DNA of 64,000 bases, taken from positions 59,724,870 through 59,788,869 of the forward strand of contig ML677326.1 of NCBI GenBank assembly GCA_007922305.1. Direction: 5' to 3'. The DNA is from Dermatemys mawii (lineage: Eukaryota; Chordata; Testudines; Dermatemydidae). The notes under the pieces were generated by a model. The model ran no database searches and was not told the origin of the DNA. It saw nothing but the letters and a program-made list of their open reading frames with translations. Position numbers and translations under genes: made by a program. Shown here piece by piece: positions 12,450-24,394 of the stretch (the stretch's first letter is position 1; every line of letters starts with the position of its first letter).

Positions 12450-12745
12450 CAGGGGTCTCCAACCTTTTTGAGACAAGGGCCATATTAGATTTTCGAAGGG
12501 GCTTCGTGGGCCGCTGCTGCGGCCCACCTCTTTGCTCCTCTGGCCATGCCAGAGGGGCACTCACCCCTTTGCTCCTCCAGCCATACAGTTGGGGCACTCA
12601 CCCCTCCGTACATGGGACTGCTGGTAGCAGCTTGTGCAGTGGGCAGCGGCAGCTTCTCCATGTGCTGCTTAGCTGGGGCCGGGGGCCGGACAAATGGATG
12701 CCGCGGGCCGGATCTGGCCCCCGGGCCGTAGTTTGAAGATCCCTG
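12450..12745. mobile_element. hAT non-autonomous element inside CR1
   Basis: It starts CAGGGGTCTCCAACC and ends TTTGAAGATCCCTG. The flanking 8-mers AACTGGAG (12442-12449) and ATCTGCAG (12746-12753) match at six of eight bases. The interior is GC-rich, with GGGCCGGATCTGGCCCCCGG near the right end. No transposase is present. Confidence 0.8.
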
Positions 12746-12967
12746 ATCTGCAGGAAAACATGAAATAAGCACTGGTGAAGTTTGCAGATGAGACAAAGAT
12801 TGGAAGAGTGGTATGTAATGAATATGACAGGCCGTTGATACAGAGCAGTCTGGTTCTCTTGGTAAGCTGGGTGAAAGGAAATAGTGTGCATTTCAATATA
12901 GACCTTCAAATGTAAGGTCAGATAACTAGGAACAAACAACATAGGCCATACTTACAGGATGGGGACC

Positions 12968-13415
12968 TGTGATGGGGGTACCAACCCCACAGTGAGCCAT
13001 TAAAGATTAATAAGCTGCTGTGGGCCCACTCAGCCCCACGTGCATTCACTGTCAGGTAATGAAGGGGCAGGTAAAAAAGGAAGAGGAGAGCTCAGTAGTG
13101 AGCTGACGAGGGAGAACAACAGATCTCCTACCCTTTGCTCCCTAAGGAAAGAGCCAGCCCAGAACCACTGCAGAGACTGCAGGAGCCTTCCAGAGGTAGT
13201 GAAGGAGGCAACCAGGCAAACACAGAACTATTGAGTTTGGTTTTGGGACAATTTCTTTGCTTTGCTACATAAAGACTGTTGGGCAGTCTATGCTGGCCCA
13301 TGGGCTTGACGAGACTGTTGCAAGAAATCCCAAGGGGAAGAGGGGACTAGATTTCTACTTTCTAGTTGAGTCTGCCCTGTTGTAGGTCTTGGCTTCAGAA
13401 GACCACACAGTCACA
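12968..13415. mobile_element. LTR-like insertion (solo LTR) inside CR1
   Basis: It is about 448 bp, begins TGTGATGGGGGTACCA and ends CACACAGTCACA, i.e. TG...CA. GGGAC occurs at 12962-12966 (one extra C before the element) and again at 13416-13420, consistent with a 5-bp duplication. Its start resembles that of the larger element at 45573. No coding sequence or second LTR is present. Confidence 0.6.
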
Positions 13416-13896
13416 GGGACTCTAACCAGTGATTCTGAAAAAAACTCAGGGGGACAGAAGGTGGTCATAGTGGATAATTATCTGAACCTAAGCTCCCAAT
13501 GTGGTGCTGTAGCCAAGCGGTTAATACCATCCTTGGATGTATAAACTGGAGAATATTGAGCAGGAGTAGGGAAGTTGTTACCCCTGTATTTGGCACTGGT
13601 GTGACCAGTTCTGATTCCCACAATTCAAGAAGGATATTGATAAATTGGAGAGGGTTCAAAGAACTACAATACTGATTAAAGGATTAAAAAACATGCCTTG
13701 TAGGCCCAAAGAGCTCAGTTTAAGAAAGAAAAGGTTAATGGGTGACATGAATACAATCTATAAGTACCTACATGGGGAACAAATATTTGATAATGAGCTC
13801 ATCAATCTAGCCGACAATTATAACAAGATCCAATGGCTGGAAGTTGAAGATGAACGAATTCAGATTAGAAATAAAGGATAACTTATTAAAAGTAAG

Positions 13897-13930
13897 AATC
13901 AGAGAGGTGGCCATGTTAGTCTGTCACTTT
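13897..13930 (-). mobile_element. 34-bp stub of a truncated retroposon inside CR1
   Basis: The insert carries GGTGGCCATGTTAGTCTG, which in reverse is the terminal piece of a common turtle retroposon (CAGACTAACATGGCCACC). It is flanked by a perfect 11-bp duplication, TTAAAAGTAAG, at 13886-13896 and 13931-13941. This indicates insertion by reverse transcription with extreme 5' truncation. Confidence 0.7.
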
Positions 13931-14041
13931 TTAAAAGTAAGGGTATTTAACTAGTGGAACAACTTACTAAGGGTTGTGGTGGGTTCTCTATCACTGAAAT
14001 TAAGATTGGATGTTTTTCTAAAACAATATGCTCTAGTTCAA

Positions 14042-14224
14042 GGATCAGCAACCTTTGGCATGCAGCCCATCAGGGAAATTTGCTGGCGGGCCGGGCCAGT
14101 TTGTTTACCTGCAGCATCTGCAGGTTTGGCCAATTGCAGCTCCTATCGGCTGCAGTTCACTATTCCAGGTCAGTGGGGACTGTGGGAAGCGGCAAGGGAC
14201 AGCTATTGGGCTCAAAGCCGTAAT
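14042..14224. mobile_element. Truncated hAT element inside the CR1 tail
   Basis: It begins GGATCAGCAACCTTTGG and has GGCCCATCAGGG-like and GCTGGCGGGCCGGGCCAG blocks of a hAT family that is abundant in turtles as I recall. It is flanked by TAGTTCAA (14034-14041) and TAATTCAA (14225-14232), seven of eight bases identical. The right half is missing, so no terminal inverted repeat is left. Confidence 0.75.
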
Positions 14225-14318
14225 TAATTCAAGGAAGTCATATGGTCTGTGTTGTGCATAAAACCATAGTAGACTATCACAATTGTCCCTTCTGATCTTA
14301 AAATCTACTAATTTTTGA

Positions 14319-15447
14319 ACTTGAGACTTATATAATGCACAGACACAAGGAGTAATGTTAACTTTGCAACTGTAAATACTCTTAACATAGTATTTTATAT
14401 GGAATTTCCTGTTTATGTGTATGTTCTAATTTTGTTTCTCTAAGGAAAATAGGATACATTTTATAATTTGGAAATACATAGTTAAAATTTGCTGTCATGT
14501 GGATCCTATAACATATTTATAAAACCACTTGCTATCAGAGTGCAACTAAATCATTGAGGCATATCTCCTGAGGAGCCCTGCCTCGGTCACTGTGTATATT
14601 TTTTACACTGTAGCCAAATTAGTTCTCTGTCCATGAGCAGGTATTTTTAAAACATTAAACTGTTGTTTAAAAAAATTCTGTGCATGTTCAAATTGTGATT
14701 TTTTAAATGGACTCTAACTCAGCCAAGTAACTGATTTTCCCCAGTATAGTCAAAATAATTTTTCCAAAATGAAAACTATTTGTCTGCCAAATTTAGCGCT
14801 TGGGAAATCAGTGGGAGCTGGGACTCCCCCTTTTGGGCCCTTCCAAGAGCTCAGCCTGCTCTTTTGGGCACAGTCAGTTCAGTATCAGGACTGTTCAAAA
14901 ATTAGCAAAACTTTTTTTTTGCGGGGGAGCAAGGGAAGAGTATTTTTCCCCATTTAATTCATCTCAAAAGTGCCCAAACAATTTGTATTCCAACTTTCCA
15001 AGGGTGGCAAAGGGGTATTTATAGAATTAGATATATTTATATATTCAATGATATAATTGTGTATATAACATATATGTAAAATTTGAATTATAGCTGGAGA
15101 GCTCGCTACAGCTGTATTTTTTAAAAAACGATATATATAAAAAAATAAAACCCTCAGGCAGAGACCAGGCCTGCAGAATGTCAACCTAATACTTCAGCAA
15201 GTTATGAGCATCAGCAAATGGGAGCTAGAATGGAAAAACTTTGTCAGCTTTAAATATAGCTATTGCTAGCCCTCCAGCTATAATTATTTTATGCAATATT
15301 TTTTCAACATCCTTGAAGAAAATCTTCTATGAGGTGAAATTTATGACCAGGGTAGGTGGGCAGTGGTAGGCCTGGTCACTAGCTGCGCTGGTTCAAAATC
15401 CTCCTAAACCAAACATTCATACTTACTTACTCAATCTTTTGTCAAGA
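14319..15447 (+). other. Intron, unique sequence
   Basis: AT-rich sequence with T runs, for example at about 14910, and TATA-rich stretches near 15030-15080. I see no exon, RNA gene or recognisable repeat. Confidence 0.6.
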
Positions 15448-16055
15448 CACGGTGTGCTTCATTGTGTCACATGTGGCCTGCCGGACATTTTCATCCGGCC
15501 CGCGAGCTCGGGCTGGGCCGGCATGCCGCAAGTCCCTGCGCTTCTGGGCTGGGCCCGCCCTGCGCTTCTGGCCGGGGGCTGGGTCGAGCGCAAGGAGCTG
15601 CTGGGCCCCACGCTCCCTGGCCAGGGGCTGGGCCAAACCCGGCATGCCGTGGGTCCCTGTGCTCCCGAGCCAGGCCTGCCCCGTGGTCCCTGGCCGGGGG
15701 CCGGGTGGACCATGGGGAGCCGTGGGGCCCCGCGCTCCCTGGCCGGGTTGAGGAGCGCCCGGCTGACTAAGGTAAGCAAGGGGGGGCGGGGGTTAGGTGG
15801 TGGGGTCCGGGGGGGGGCGGGGTTGGGAGGGGAGGTCTAGTGTGCGGAGGGGGCGGTCAGGGGACAAGGAGTGGGAGGGTGGTTGGATGGGTCGGGAGTT
15901 CTCAGGGGGGCCGTCCGGGGGCGGGAAGTCAGTGAGGGTTGGATAAGAGGAGGGGTCAGGCTGTTTGAGGAGGCACAGCCTTCCCTACCCGGGCCTCTGG
16001 GCCAAAAAGTTTAACCCCAATGTGGCCCCTGGGCCAAAATGTTTGCCCACCTCTG
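15448..16055. mobile_element. hAT non-autonomous element, CpG-rich
   Basis: The right end AAAATGTTTGCCCACCTCTG is the same as in the elements at 10043 and 38694. The left end CACGGTGTGCTTCA is a diverged form. The flanks are weakly alike (TGTCAAGA before, TTCTAAGA after, five of eight). The interior at 15480-15960 is extremely G+C-rich with many CpG, unlike the AT-rich intron around it. Open frames of about 100 codons on both strands are composition artefacts. Confidence 0.7.
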
Positions 16056-17967
16056 TTCTAAGACAATCTTTTATGAGTCAATAAATTACAAATAGAGCAA
16101 AAATACACAGAAGAGGAGAGCACTTAATATAGTGAAAATTGTTACTAGAATCATTTCCTCTGGATATCATTTCTATTGGTAGAATTTCTCATTCCTTTTT
16201 TTAAATGTATAGTTCAGATAGTATTTTGTATTAAGTGTTTCTACTGAAGAATAGCTTTGTTCCTTTCAAAGTAGTACTGTCATTTTATTTGCAGATCCCA
16301 ATGGAGTTTTAGCTTGATATTTTAGCTTTTATAATAATGAAAACGATTTCAACAATGGTTGAAAAAGACTCTTGGGTACCCTATTTAGTTGTCTAATTTT
16401 TAAAGGGCTTAAATGCTGTAAAATAAATTATATGTAACTGGAATTAAAATGAGCAAAGCCTTGTATTTTCCCTTTGGGAGATGGTTTTAATTTAAAAAGA
16501 ATGTGATGTTGCTTTTTTATGTAACATTTTAGACAGAGATAAAACTTCTATCTAAACTGGCAAGGGGTAAGACTTACAAATTACCATTAACAAAGAGGTA
16601 ATATCATAACTGCATTCACAAAACTTTAATCAACTCTTGGGAATGTGTGTGCTGTATCAAAATAGCTATTTATTCATTTTTTTAAAAAAATATTAATCCT
16701 ATTTAAGGGAGGGTTTGAATAAAAAGTCAGTGTACATTGAGAACACATAATAGCTAAGGCTTAATTTGTCAAGTTTGGCTGGGCTAGCATGGGTTAGAAC
16801 ATGGATGGATTTATTTTTTTTGACAGAACGTGAGCTTGCCTGAACATGTGCAAAAACCGAAAGTAGTGTGCACAAATGAAGATTTGTATCTTCAGTAGTG
16901 CATAGGCACCATTACCAGATCACTGACTGGACCAACTGCGGAGGCAGCTCTCAGTTTCATGTACTGTTTTCTTTTTAAGTTGCATTTTCATTTCTGGCTG
17001 TACATCTAAAAGACTGACACTGTTCTGCTTTTTCGTTTTATAGACTAGGCTGTGGGCCAGACCGTTAAAAGATATGGAAGGGAGTTGAGTTTTTTCAATG
17101 GCGCTTTTGGCATAAATCAACTCTTACTTGTCTTTCAAATTTCCTCTTTCTTCTGGCAATAGAGTAGGTAGCGTATTTGCTACTGTTGTAGTCAATACTT
17201 ATACCAACATATTTGCAAGACTGCTAGCCCATCTCATGATTCATGTCAAGTGCTCATATATGATGGATATGATGAGGGATATGATGCTCCTTCCCAGCTT
17301 CCCTAGTGTAAAACATATACAGCATGATAGCCCCCATAGGGAAGAGCATTGGCACAGTTGTCTGTAAATTCCGGCAAGAGTTTCTTTAAGTTTTCTCACA
17401 CAATGGGCAGAATTTGCAGAAGAGTTACAAAGTGTTCCTTTTCTACATTTTAATTGCCTGCTGCAAGCTTCACATGTCTCTGAAGGACTAAGTGCCATGG
17501 TTACCACTTCTCTGTTTTGAGGTTGATGTGGTTTGGGTTTTGATGCATTGCTTGTGGCTTTTTATTTTTTTCAGTTTGCCATTTAGGACATTCATTTAGC
17601 TTTTGTGAGTGTTTGTTGAAATTAAACTTCAATGAACTGCAGCGAAGTCCTCTGTTCACCTGCAGAACAATTCTTAGCCTTTCTAGAGACACTGTCAACA
17701 AAGGGGTCAGTAAGTAACAGTTCGGATTATTGTGGCTTTTGATTTCATTTTTAATGTGGACAGATGTTTATTAAGAACTGACTGAGATCACCAAGTCATT
17801 TGATGTAGGCCATAGAATAGGCATCAAATAATTGTACCTTTAGGACACTACTGACTCCAAATACATTTGAAACAGGGATCCAAATATAAAAAAGCTCTGT
17901 ATCCCATTACCAGATAGGAATCCATCTGTGGCCAGTCCCCACAAGGTGCACACACAGCACCCTTAAG
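16056..17967 (+). other. Intron, unique sequence
   Basis: AT-rich intron with no exon or repeat that I recognise. Short open frames on both strands have no family resemblance. Confidence 0.6.
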
Positions 17968-18226
17968 GGGTACATCTACAGTGCAACTGGGGAGGAGCCT
18001 CCCAGTGTGGGTAGACAGACTCAAGCTACTGGTGCTTGAGGTAGTGTGCTAAAAATAGCAGCTTAGCCTCTCAAGCTCACTCAGAGCGCTGAGGTAGCTC
18101 TCCAAGTTTCTGCTGGAGCTGCAGGTTCTATACTGCTATTTTTAGCATGCTAGTTCAAGCCTCACTAGCATGAATTTGTCTGTCTTGGCTAGGAAGCTCG
18201 CTCCCAGTTGCAGTGTAGACATAGCC
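17968..18226. mobile_element. MITE with TACATCTACAGTGCAACTGG ends
   Basis: The left end GGGTACATCTACAGTGCAAC and the right end GTTGCAGTGTAGACATAGCC are inverted copies over about 24 bp. Internal halves (GCTATTTTTAGC-type blocks at about 18050 and 18135) are also inverted, so the element can fold into one long hairpin. It lies about 580 bp upstream of the RING exon. Confidence 0.75.
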
Positions 18227-18443
18227 AGGCTGACTTCTGTTGTAGTCTTTGTGCTTCCAGATAGTGCAGCTATCTACCTCAAAAGGGGCAGAGATGAATG
18301 GAAAACAGACAGGGCTGTGACTCTTCCAATCCCCTCTCACTCTCTCCCAAGGGGAGTGTAGGAAGGCTAAAGATATCCACCAGTCTGTCTTCCTTACCTT
18401 GGGGCCATTTTCAGAGTTGGCTTTCTATACCTTTCATACTTTG

Positions 18444-18553
18444 CCTGTTTAATTTGGGGTCTGATTCTGTCACTCTTGCAGAGTATATCACTGGGATTGC
18501 TCACAGAGTGAGGTACTGCTCAGCATGAGTAAGGGTGACAGAACTAGGTCCTA
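18444..18553. repeat. Small inverted-repeat element
   Basis: GGGGTCTGATTCTGTCACTC at the left and GAGTAAGGGTGACAGAACTAG at the right are inverted relatives. About 110 bp, about 250 bp upstream of the RING exon. This resembles a MITE family of turtles and crocodilians recalled from memory. Confidence 0.5.
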
Positions 18554-18802
18554 AAGGTTTTATCATACAAAAGGGGTGGGGGGATGAGTATAATTTCTAC
18601 TGATCCATCTCTAGATCACACAGCAAATTCAAAGTGTCAGAAGGGAAGGAGAAATGCAATTCTGGGCTTTAATCTAAAAGGTCACATACCTTCAGTCTTA
18701 TGAATGTCAAGTCTGAGAATGAAAAGCAGTGTAAATAAACCAGTGTTTTTGCTTTGCTCCTTAGAAAGCTCCCTTACTATCTCTTGCTGTCCTCCCTGTC
18801 AG

Positions 18803-18983
18803 GATCTGTCACTGTGAGGGAGATGATGAAAGTCCCCTCATCACACCATGTCGCTGTACAGGGACCCTACGCTTTGTTCATCAGGCCTGCCTGCACCAGT
18901 GGATTAAAAGCTCAGACACGCGCTGTTGTGAACTCTGCAAGTATGACTTTATTATGGAGACCAAGCTCAAACCTCTCCGGAAG
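18803..18983 (+). CDS. MARCHF1: MARCHF1 RING-CH domain exon
   Basis: This 181-nt exon supplies one base to finish the split Arg codon and then 60 codons. The acceptor is CTCCCTGTCAG at 18802 and the donor is AAG|GTACGA at 18983/18984, leaving phase 0. It encodes almost all of the C4HC3 RING-CH finger: after the Cys from the previous exon come C-H-C-E-G, then TPCRC, FVHQAC, and CCELC. The spacing fits C-x2-C...C-x-C-x7-H-x2-C...C-x2-C, and all eight zinc ligands are present. The Trp of HQW is also kept. This variant RING recruits the E2 enzyme, and the protein is a membrane ubiquitin ligase of endosomes and the cell surface. Known mammalian substrates are MHC class II beta chain and CD86. The exon ends in [10 protein letters not shown], the linker to the first membrane helix. 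No coding damage is seen. Confidence 0.97.
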
Positions 18984-21900
18984 GTACGATATTAGTAATT
19001 AAATTACATTCAAGTGTTGAAAGGATGAGATGGCTGCACAACCTGCTGATATATTTAAGATTCATTTACATTTTCCAGATGTCATTTGATTTACTGTTGC
19101 AATAAACACAAGTGGAGTGATGCTCTACTCCACAGAAGTTGATCGATTTCCAGCAGCTGTAGTTCTGGTCCAATGTTTCATGCCCTTAGAATACACACAC
19201 ACTAATATTGTCTCTTATGATCTATTCTGCTGTTTAGATTTTTCTTCCTTAGCTTTGGTGTTATATTGGTGTGTACATAGATTCCAAAACCAGACGGGAC
19301 TCAACGATAGTCTAATCTCTCGCATTCTCGTGTATTCAGAACCACTTTGGTGAAAAAAGATAGGTTTTACTGCTTTTTACTCTTGTTAACACAGCCTTGA
19401 GAGAGTGAGCTGGATGCTATGCCTTCCTGTGTCTCATTGACAGAAATTGTTTAGCAAGTTCCAATCAATTATACCAGCTAATAAAAAGTATTGGGGCTGT
19501 GCAGGTGTCATGGAAGTCTTAATTTGATCTGCAAATGCTTTATCACAGATGGTGATGTTACAGAGAAGGAATATTTTATTTTAAACTGCCAGCCCTGCAA
19601 ACTCAACCTGGGATCTGAGAACTGAACACATCTAAATAAGTTATTAATGATTATTTATAATGTTATTAATATACAAAGGCAAATTTAATCCAATGGAGCA
19701 TACTCAGATATCTTTAGTCACACCGCCTGGCATGATCTATACAAATTGCTCGCTCCCTTTTCAACATAGATTTCAATACTTCAGTCGCCAACATAACTGC
19801 CAAATTTACAAATAAAAATTGCCATGTTTCCCAGGTGAATACACTGAGAGCATGTTATTTAAACAAACAAGCTGCCTAATCCCACTTTACATTAAATTTA
19901 AATGAGGTGTGTGGAAAGTCCAAGAAATACATGTTACAGCTTCCATGATGAAAATAAATGAAAAACTAACATTACTATTGACATCTGAGCAGGTAACTCT
20001 CACTCAGAATTCTTCTTCTTCCTTCTGAAAATCATATGGAATTACTGGCAGATTTAGAGTGGTTACACAAAACCGCATTGGTATAAATCTGTAACTTTCT
20101 TCATTGAATGGCAAACACTTTACTCATCTTTAGTCATGTCCCCTTGACTCTCAGTCATCACCAATTCTTGGGAATATCTCTGACTTTGACATGCCAGGGA
20201 TTGTCCCTGTTTTTCAGAAAGTAGTTGTTTTCCACTCGAAGAAGTATCTCAAGCCCAATTTATTTCAGCAATATTAAAAGATGCCAGCCAGACTTTCCCT
20301 CCCAAATTCATAACTTACCAATATTGTTTGTACAGTATGGACACAGAGTATAGCTGCATGGACCTAGTCCTCCCAATCAGTTACAGAAGTTGTAATGTAA
20401 TTTGGGCTCAGCAATATCCCTTTTCTCTTCTTTCTTTCTCGTCTTCTCTGGTTTATTCTTCTCTCTGCTAAATACTTCAACATACCAAAATTACCGGGAA
20501 TTTCTTTGAAACAATACTGAGAAGTTCTTGAAATTATCTATATTACTTGCATTAATGGAGTCCTGAGTGTTACATCCTTTTGATACGATATTACTGATAT
20601 ACCATCCCTAAGTGTTTACATTTATCTCTTTTTATCGTGTCACCATGTTAAGATACACCATACAGGTTTGAAGAAGCTGTTTTGTATGTTGTTGCAAAAA
20701 CAAAACTAGAAAGATCACAAAATCAGCCATATGAATGTGCATGTGCATTAGTAGTGTGGCAGTAACACAGTCTACATGAACTTGGCGGATTCAGATGTCC
20801 TAGCCTGTCCAAAGAATGTTCTAAATTGTTCAGTAATCCCACTCAGCCCTTTAAAGGCATCAGATGGAGGCACCCTTTTCTGTGCCAGAGCACTGTTGAC
20901 CCATGCACTGCAATCCTGATCCCATTCCCATTCAAAGGGATGGGAGTTCTGCAACTGATCTCAATGATAGCAGGATTTGTCACTTCATTGGGAAGCCCCA
21001 AAACAATTATTTCCTGTCTACAACTGGTCAGTTCGGAACAGTGAGAGTGACTTTTATAGGAAGGGTGGAGGCATTTTCAAGTTAAATATGATCTGTAGAA
21101 TTCTAGAATGTGTAGCCACAGCTACCTTCATATTTAATAGAGGAGAGGGCCACAGGGACTACCTATCCTTATCCATGCAGTGTAGTTGAGCCTGCTCTTA
21201 TGGCTAATCAAAAATGGTAATCTTTCTCTAGGCTTTTTCAACCATTTTATAGAATTTAATAGAAAATTATAGCACTGCTATATAATTTATAGGATGGTTC
21301 AGAAAAACCTACCATTCTCTATTAATTTAAATTCTGTAAGATTTTACATTTACATTTCTATACCATTGATGTTATCTCTATTAAATTCTATGGGGCTATT
21401 CTATAACTCTGGATCTGTCCATGTGTAGAAAGCTGTATGTTTTAAAAATGGGTGAAGGGGGAGAGAAAGCCAGTATGTGTTCCAGGGTAGTTCAGAGTAA
21501 GGCTGTGGCTGGCTACACTAGAGACCTTAAACGGCGCAGCTACGTCGCTGTAACACTGGTGGTGCAGATGCTCTAAGCCAATGGGAGAGAGTTCTCCCGT
21601 TGACTTAAGTACTTCAGCCCCTCTTAATGGCAGTAGCTATGTTGCTGGCAGAACTCTCCAACAAAGAGCTGTCTATTCCAACGCTTAGGTCAGTGTAACT
21701 TACGTTGCTCAGGGGATTGTTCATTCACATCTCTGAGCAACATAACTTATACCCACTGAAATAACAAAAAGTGAGAATACTCATTACTAGTGAAGGAGGG
21801 GAGGAAATAGTTACTTCCAGTCTATATAGGTTAGTTATGTGAATTGAGAAATGTTGGTGTATAACAGGCAGTTCTGGAAACTTTGATTACTTCACTAACT

Positions 21901-23024
21901 GGTTCAATAGTGCCTGAATCGACTGTAAATGAATCAAGACAGAAGATAATAAGTTAAAAGTACAATGATGATCATGTAAAATATATAGAAAAGCAATTTA
22001 CATATTCCTGTCTAATTCATCATAGAAGTTTTATTAATATTAAAAAAGCCATGGTATTTGCAGATAACCTGTGAAATTTTTCCTTGTAAAGAGGAAAACA
22101 GTATGGCTTTGATTATAAAACCACTCATAAGACGAAAGATTTTTTCACCCCGAGACCCTCACTGATCTTCAGAGCTTCCCTGATGACCGTCCCTTTCCAA
22201 GCCAGCTATAGACCCATCTTTTCCAGACCATCCTTCTCCATGTAGGCTACTGCCCTCTGCTTAGTGGATTGTGGCTCTCAGCTATTCAGGTATCTTCTGT
22301 TGCAAACCTCCATGTGATTTTAACAGATTCTACAGCATGTTAGACCATTGTCAGCTCGCCCAGATCCCCCCACGGCCTCTTGCTCTATGGAGCTATTGAA
22401 CTTCACTAAGGAAGGGAAATGATAAAGCACAGAAGTGCAAGCAAAATGGTAGATTTCTGAGGTGTGCGCAAGGAAATTTTCAGCAACTCGGAACAGAAGG
22501 CAATTATTTGACAGGTTTTGTGGTGACCTAGGACATTGAGCCATGATTGTAACCTGATCTTGGGGGATATTGAGCTCCCCTTGGAAGTTGAGGTGCTTAG
22601 CAACTTTCAGGATCAGATCCATAGGACTCAGTCTTGCAGCCATGCAAATGAGAGCTTGATCATCTCTTGCGAAGTGTTGCTGAGTGCCATCAGCTTCCAG
22701 TAGATCACTTGCATCCAATCCCTACTGTATGTTATGTCCACTGAGGTCTTAGTCATTGATTTCATGGGACTTCAGTGGTAGGCACAGATGAGTGAAGTGC
22801 TCAAAGCTAGGCAAAATCAGGCCCACTGGTAGGGTAGGGGTTTGATATACACAGTCCAATAAGGTGAAATAAAAGTGAATCCTACAGATGAATGGACCAG
22901 CAAGAGCACACAGTAGATGGCATATGAAGCACTGAACAGTTAGCTGAAAGAGATGCTGTTTCATGGATACAGTTAGCTGACTCCCATGACTAACTGTGGT
23001 ATGTAACCTATCTCTTAAATCAGC
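18984..23024 (+). other. Start of the 31.6-kb intron
   Basis: Mostly unique AT-rich sequence. A diverged inverted-repeat element with GGCTACACTAGAGACCTTAA and internal CTCAGGGGATTG blocks lies at about 21508-21775, and an AATTCTAT-rich patch lies at 21220-21420. The reverse-strand 132-codon open frame at 22320-22718 has no family resemblance. Confidence 0.55.
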
Positions 23025-23300
23025 CTCCGCACCAGATCACTGGAAGGTAGGTAGTGTAATACCAATTTTAAATAAGGCTTCAGAGGCAATTCTGGCAATT
23101 AAGGCTGGTAAACCTAACTTCAGTCCCAAGGAAATTGATTGAAACTATAGTAAAGAACAGAATTATCAGAGACATAGCTAAACACGATATGTTGGGGGTG
23201 GAGTCAACATGGCTTTTGTAAAGAGCAATGATGTCTCACCAATCTATTAGAATTCTTTCACAGTATCAACAAGCATGTGGGCAAGGACAATTCAGAGAGC
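23025..23300 (+). mobile_element. CR1-like LINE fragment (RT domain)
   Basis: Contains the recognisable CR1 RT stretch ATCACTGGAAGGTAGGTAGT, GTAAACCTAACTTCAGTCCC, GAGTCAACATGGCTTTTGTA and CTCACCAATCTATTAGAATT. Both ends are truncated and frames are broken. It does not continue the CR1 at 24395, since both cover the AFD-type block. Confidence 0.75.
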
Positions 23301-23590
23301 CTTTGATGAAGTCTAATTGGCCACAGAAGACCCAGAGAAAGCAGGACTGTGAAAGTGGCCACCGAGGGCATTAGAAGAAAAATCCCCTGCAGTGTCATAT
23401 CCAGGTGTGAGGGAGTGCCATAGAGGTGAAGGTGTCCTATAACACCCTTCTTTCTTGTTTTTGAAAACATTTTGTTCTGTTCATCCCTAATAAGGGCTCT
23501 ACAAACCTTAGGCACTCCATGGACAACAATCTGAGAACTAATGATTAGAACTGGACTGTTCAGTATCTATAATATTCTTAAGAATGTAAC

Positions 23591-23606
23591 TTTTTTTTTT
23601 TTTTTT
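23591..23606 (+). repeat. Poly(T) run, 16 nt
   Basis: Sixteen consecutive T. It may mark the tail of a reverse-oriented retroposon, but I see no matching body. Confidence 0.8.
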
Positions 23607-24394
23607 GCTAGGAAGCAATTCATGACTCCATCTTCATTTTTCTTTGAATGTATTTGTTCTTTGTAAGTAGTTGCTGAATAGTTTTGATGAATAATGTTCA
23701 GCATATGGATTATTGTCTTGTTCTCTTTGGCTCTTTACTATTCACATTGTGTGGTCAGTCACCTAAATATTGTTTCTGCTCCCTGTTTGATGACTAAAGC
23801 TTGTTGAATAGGGGAATAGTGAATAATGAAGACCCAGCTTCTGGTATGAATAAACATTATGTGCTAAAATGCATGAAACTGGATTCACAAACAATGAATA
23901 ATGTGAGTCTGAGTCATAGTAAACTGAACTACACAAGTTTAATAAAACATTATTAATGAATCAGCTTTTTTAAAGTATTCCACCAGCTCTACTAAACCCA
24001 CCAAACAGCTGTCAGTTTAAAACAGTTATTTTCACTACTTCCACTAGGGCTAGATTTGAAGGTGAAGGGCTCAATATCCTATACCAGTCTTGCCACTAAT
24101 TCTCACAAACCTCTGTTTGATACCAGATTATGGAGGGTTGGCTCTTGATTGCAATATGTTCCATTATAATTGTTTTCATAATAGCATCTTTGGAACATTT
24201 CAAATGCCAGGCTTGTAAGGATTGCAACTGAACCTATTTACAGATTATCTACATTTCTATTTCTATGATACCATGAAACAGGATTGGCATTAAAAGAACA
24301 TTGTTTTAACTTGACTAGTGAAGTACCGTATTTATTCAGATGGTTTATGCCTCAGACTTCCATATGCCCTTTATTTTGTATTAATGTTGTTTAC

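Larger units (their letters stand above)
12376..14318 (+). mobile_element. CR1-like LINE, 3' part, broken by four insertions
   Basis: Reading across the insertions gives CR1 RT-domain and 3' sequence: a degenerate FINEL block, the 'AGATGAGACAAAGATTGG' block after 12780, ERVQRTTILIKGLKN near 13645, IYKYLHGEQIFDNEL near 13770 and a 3' tail with TGTCCCTTCTGATCTTAAAA near 14285. It is frame-broken and dead. Insertions lie at 12450-12745, 12968-13415, 13897-13930 and 14042-14224. Removing them restores the CR1 order. Sense orientation relative to MARCHF1. Confidence 0.85.

Noticed and set aside
15439..15840. Overlapping open frames of 67-133 codons on both strands
   Set aside because: Stop codons are rare because the hAT interior is G+C-rich. 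The same applies to 10447-10764, 38829-39293 and 52429-53012.
22320..22718. 132-codon open frame on the minus strand
   Set aside because: No motif, no splice context and no family resemblance. Frames of this length are expected by chance in 64 kb.
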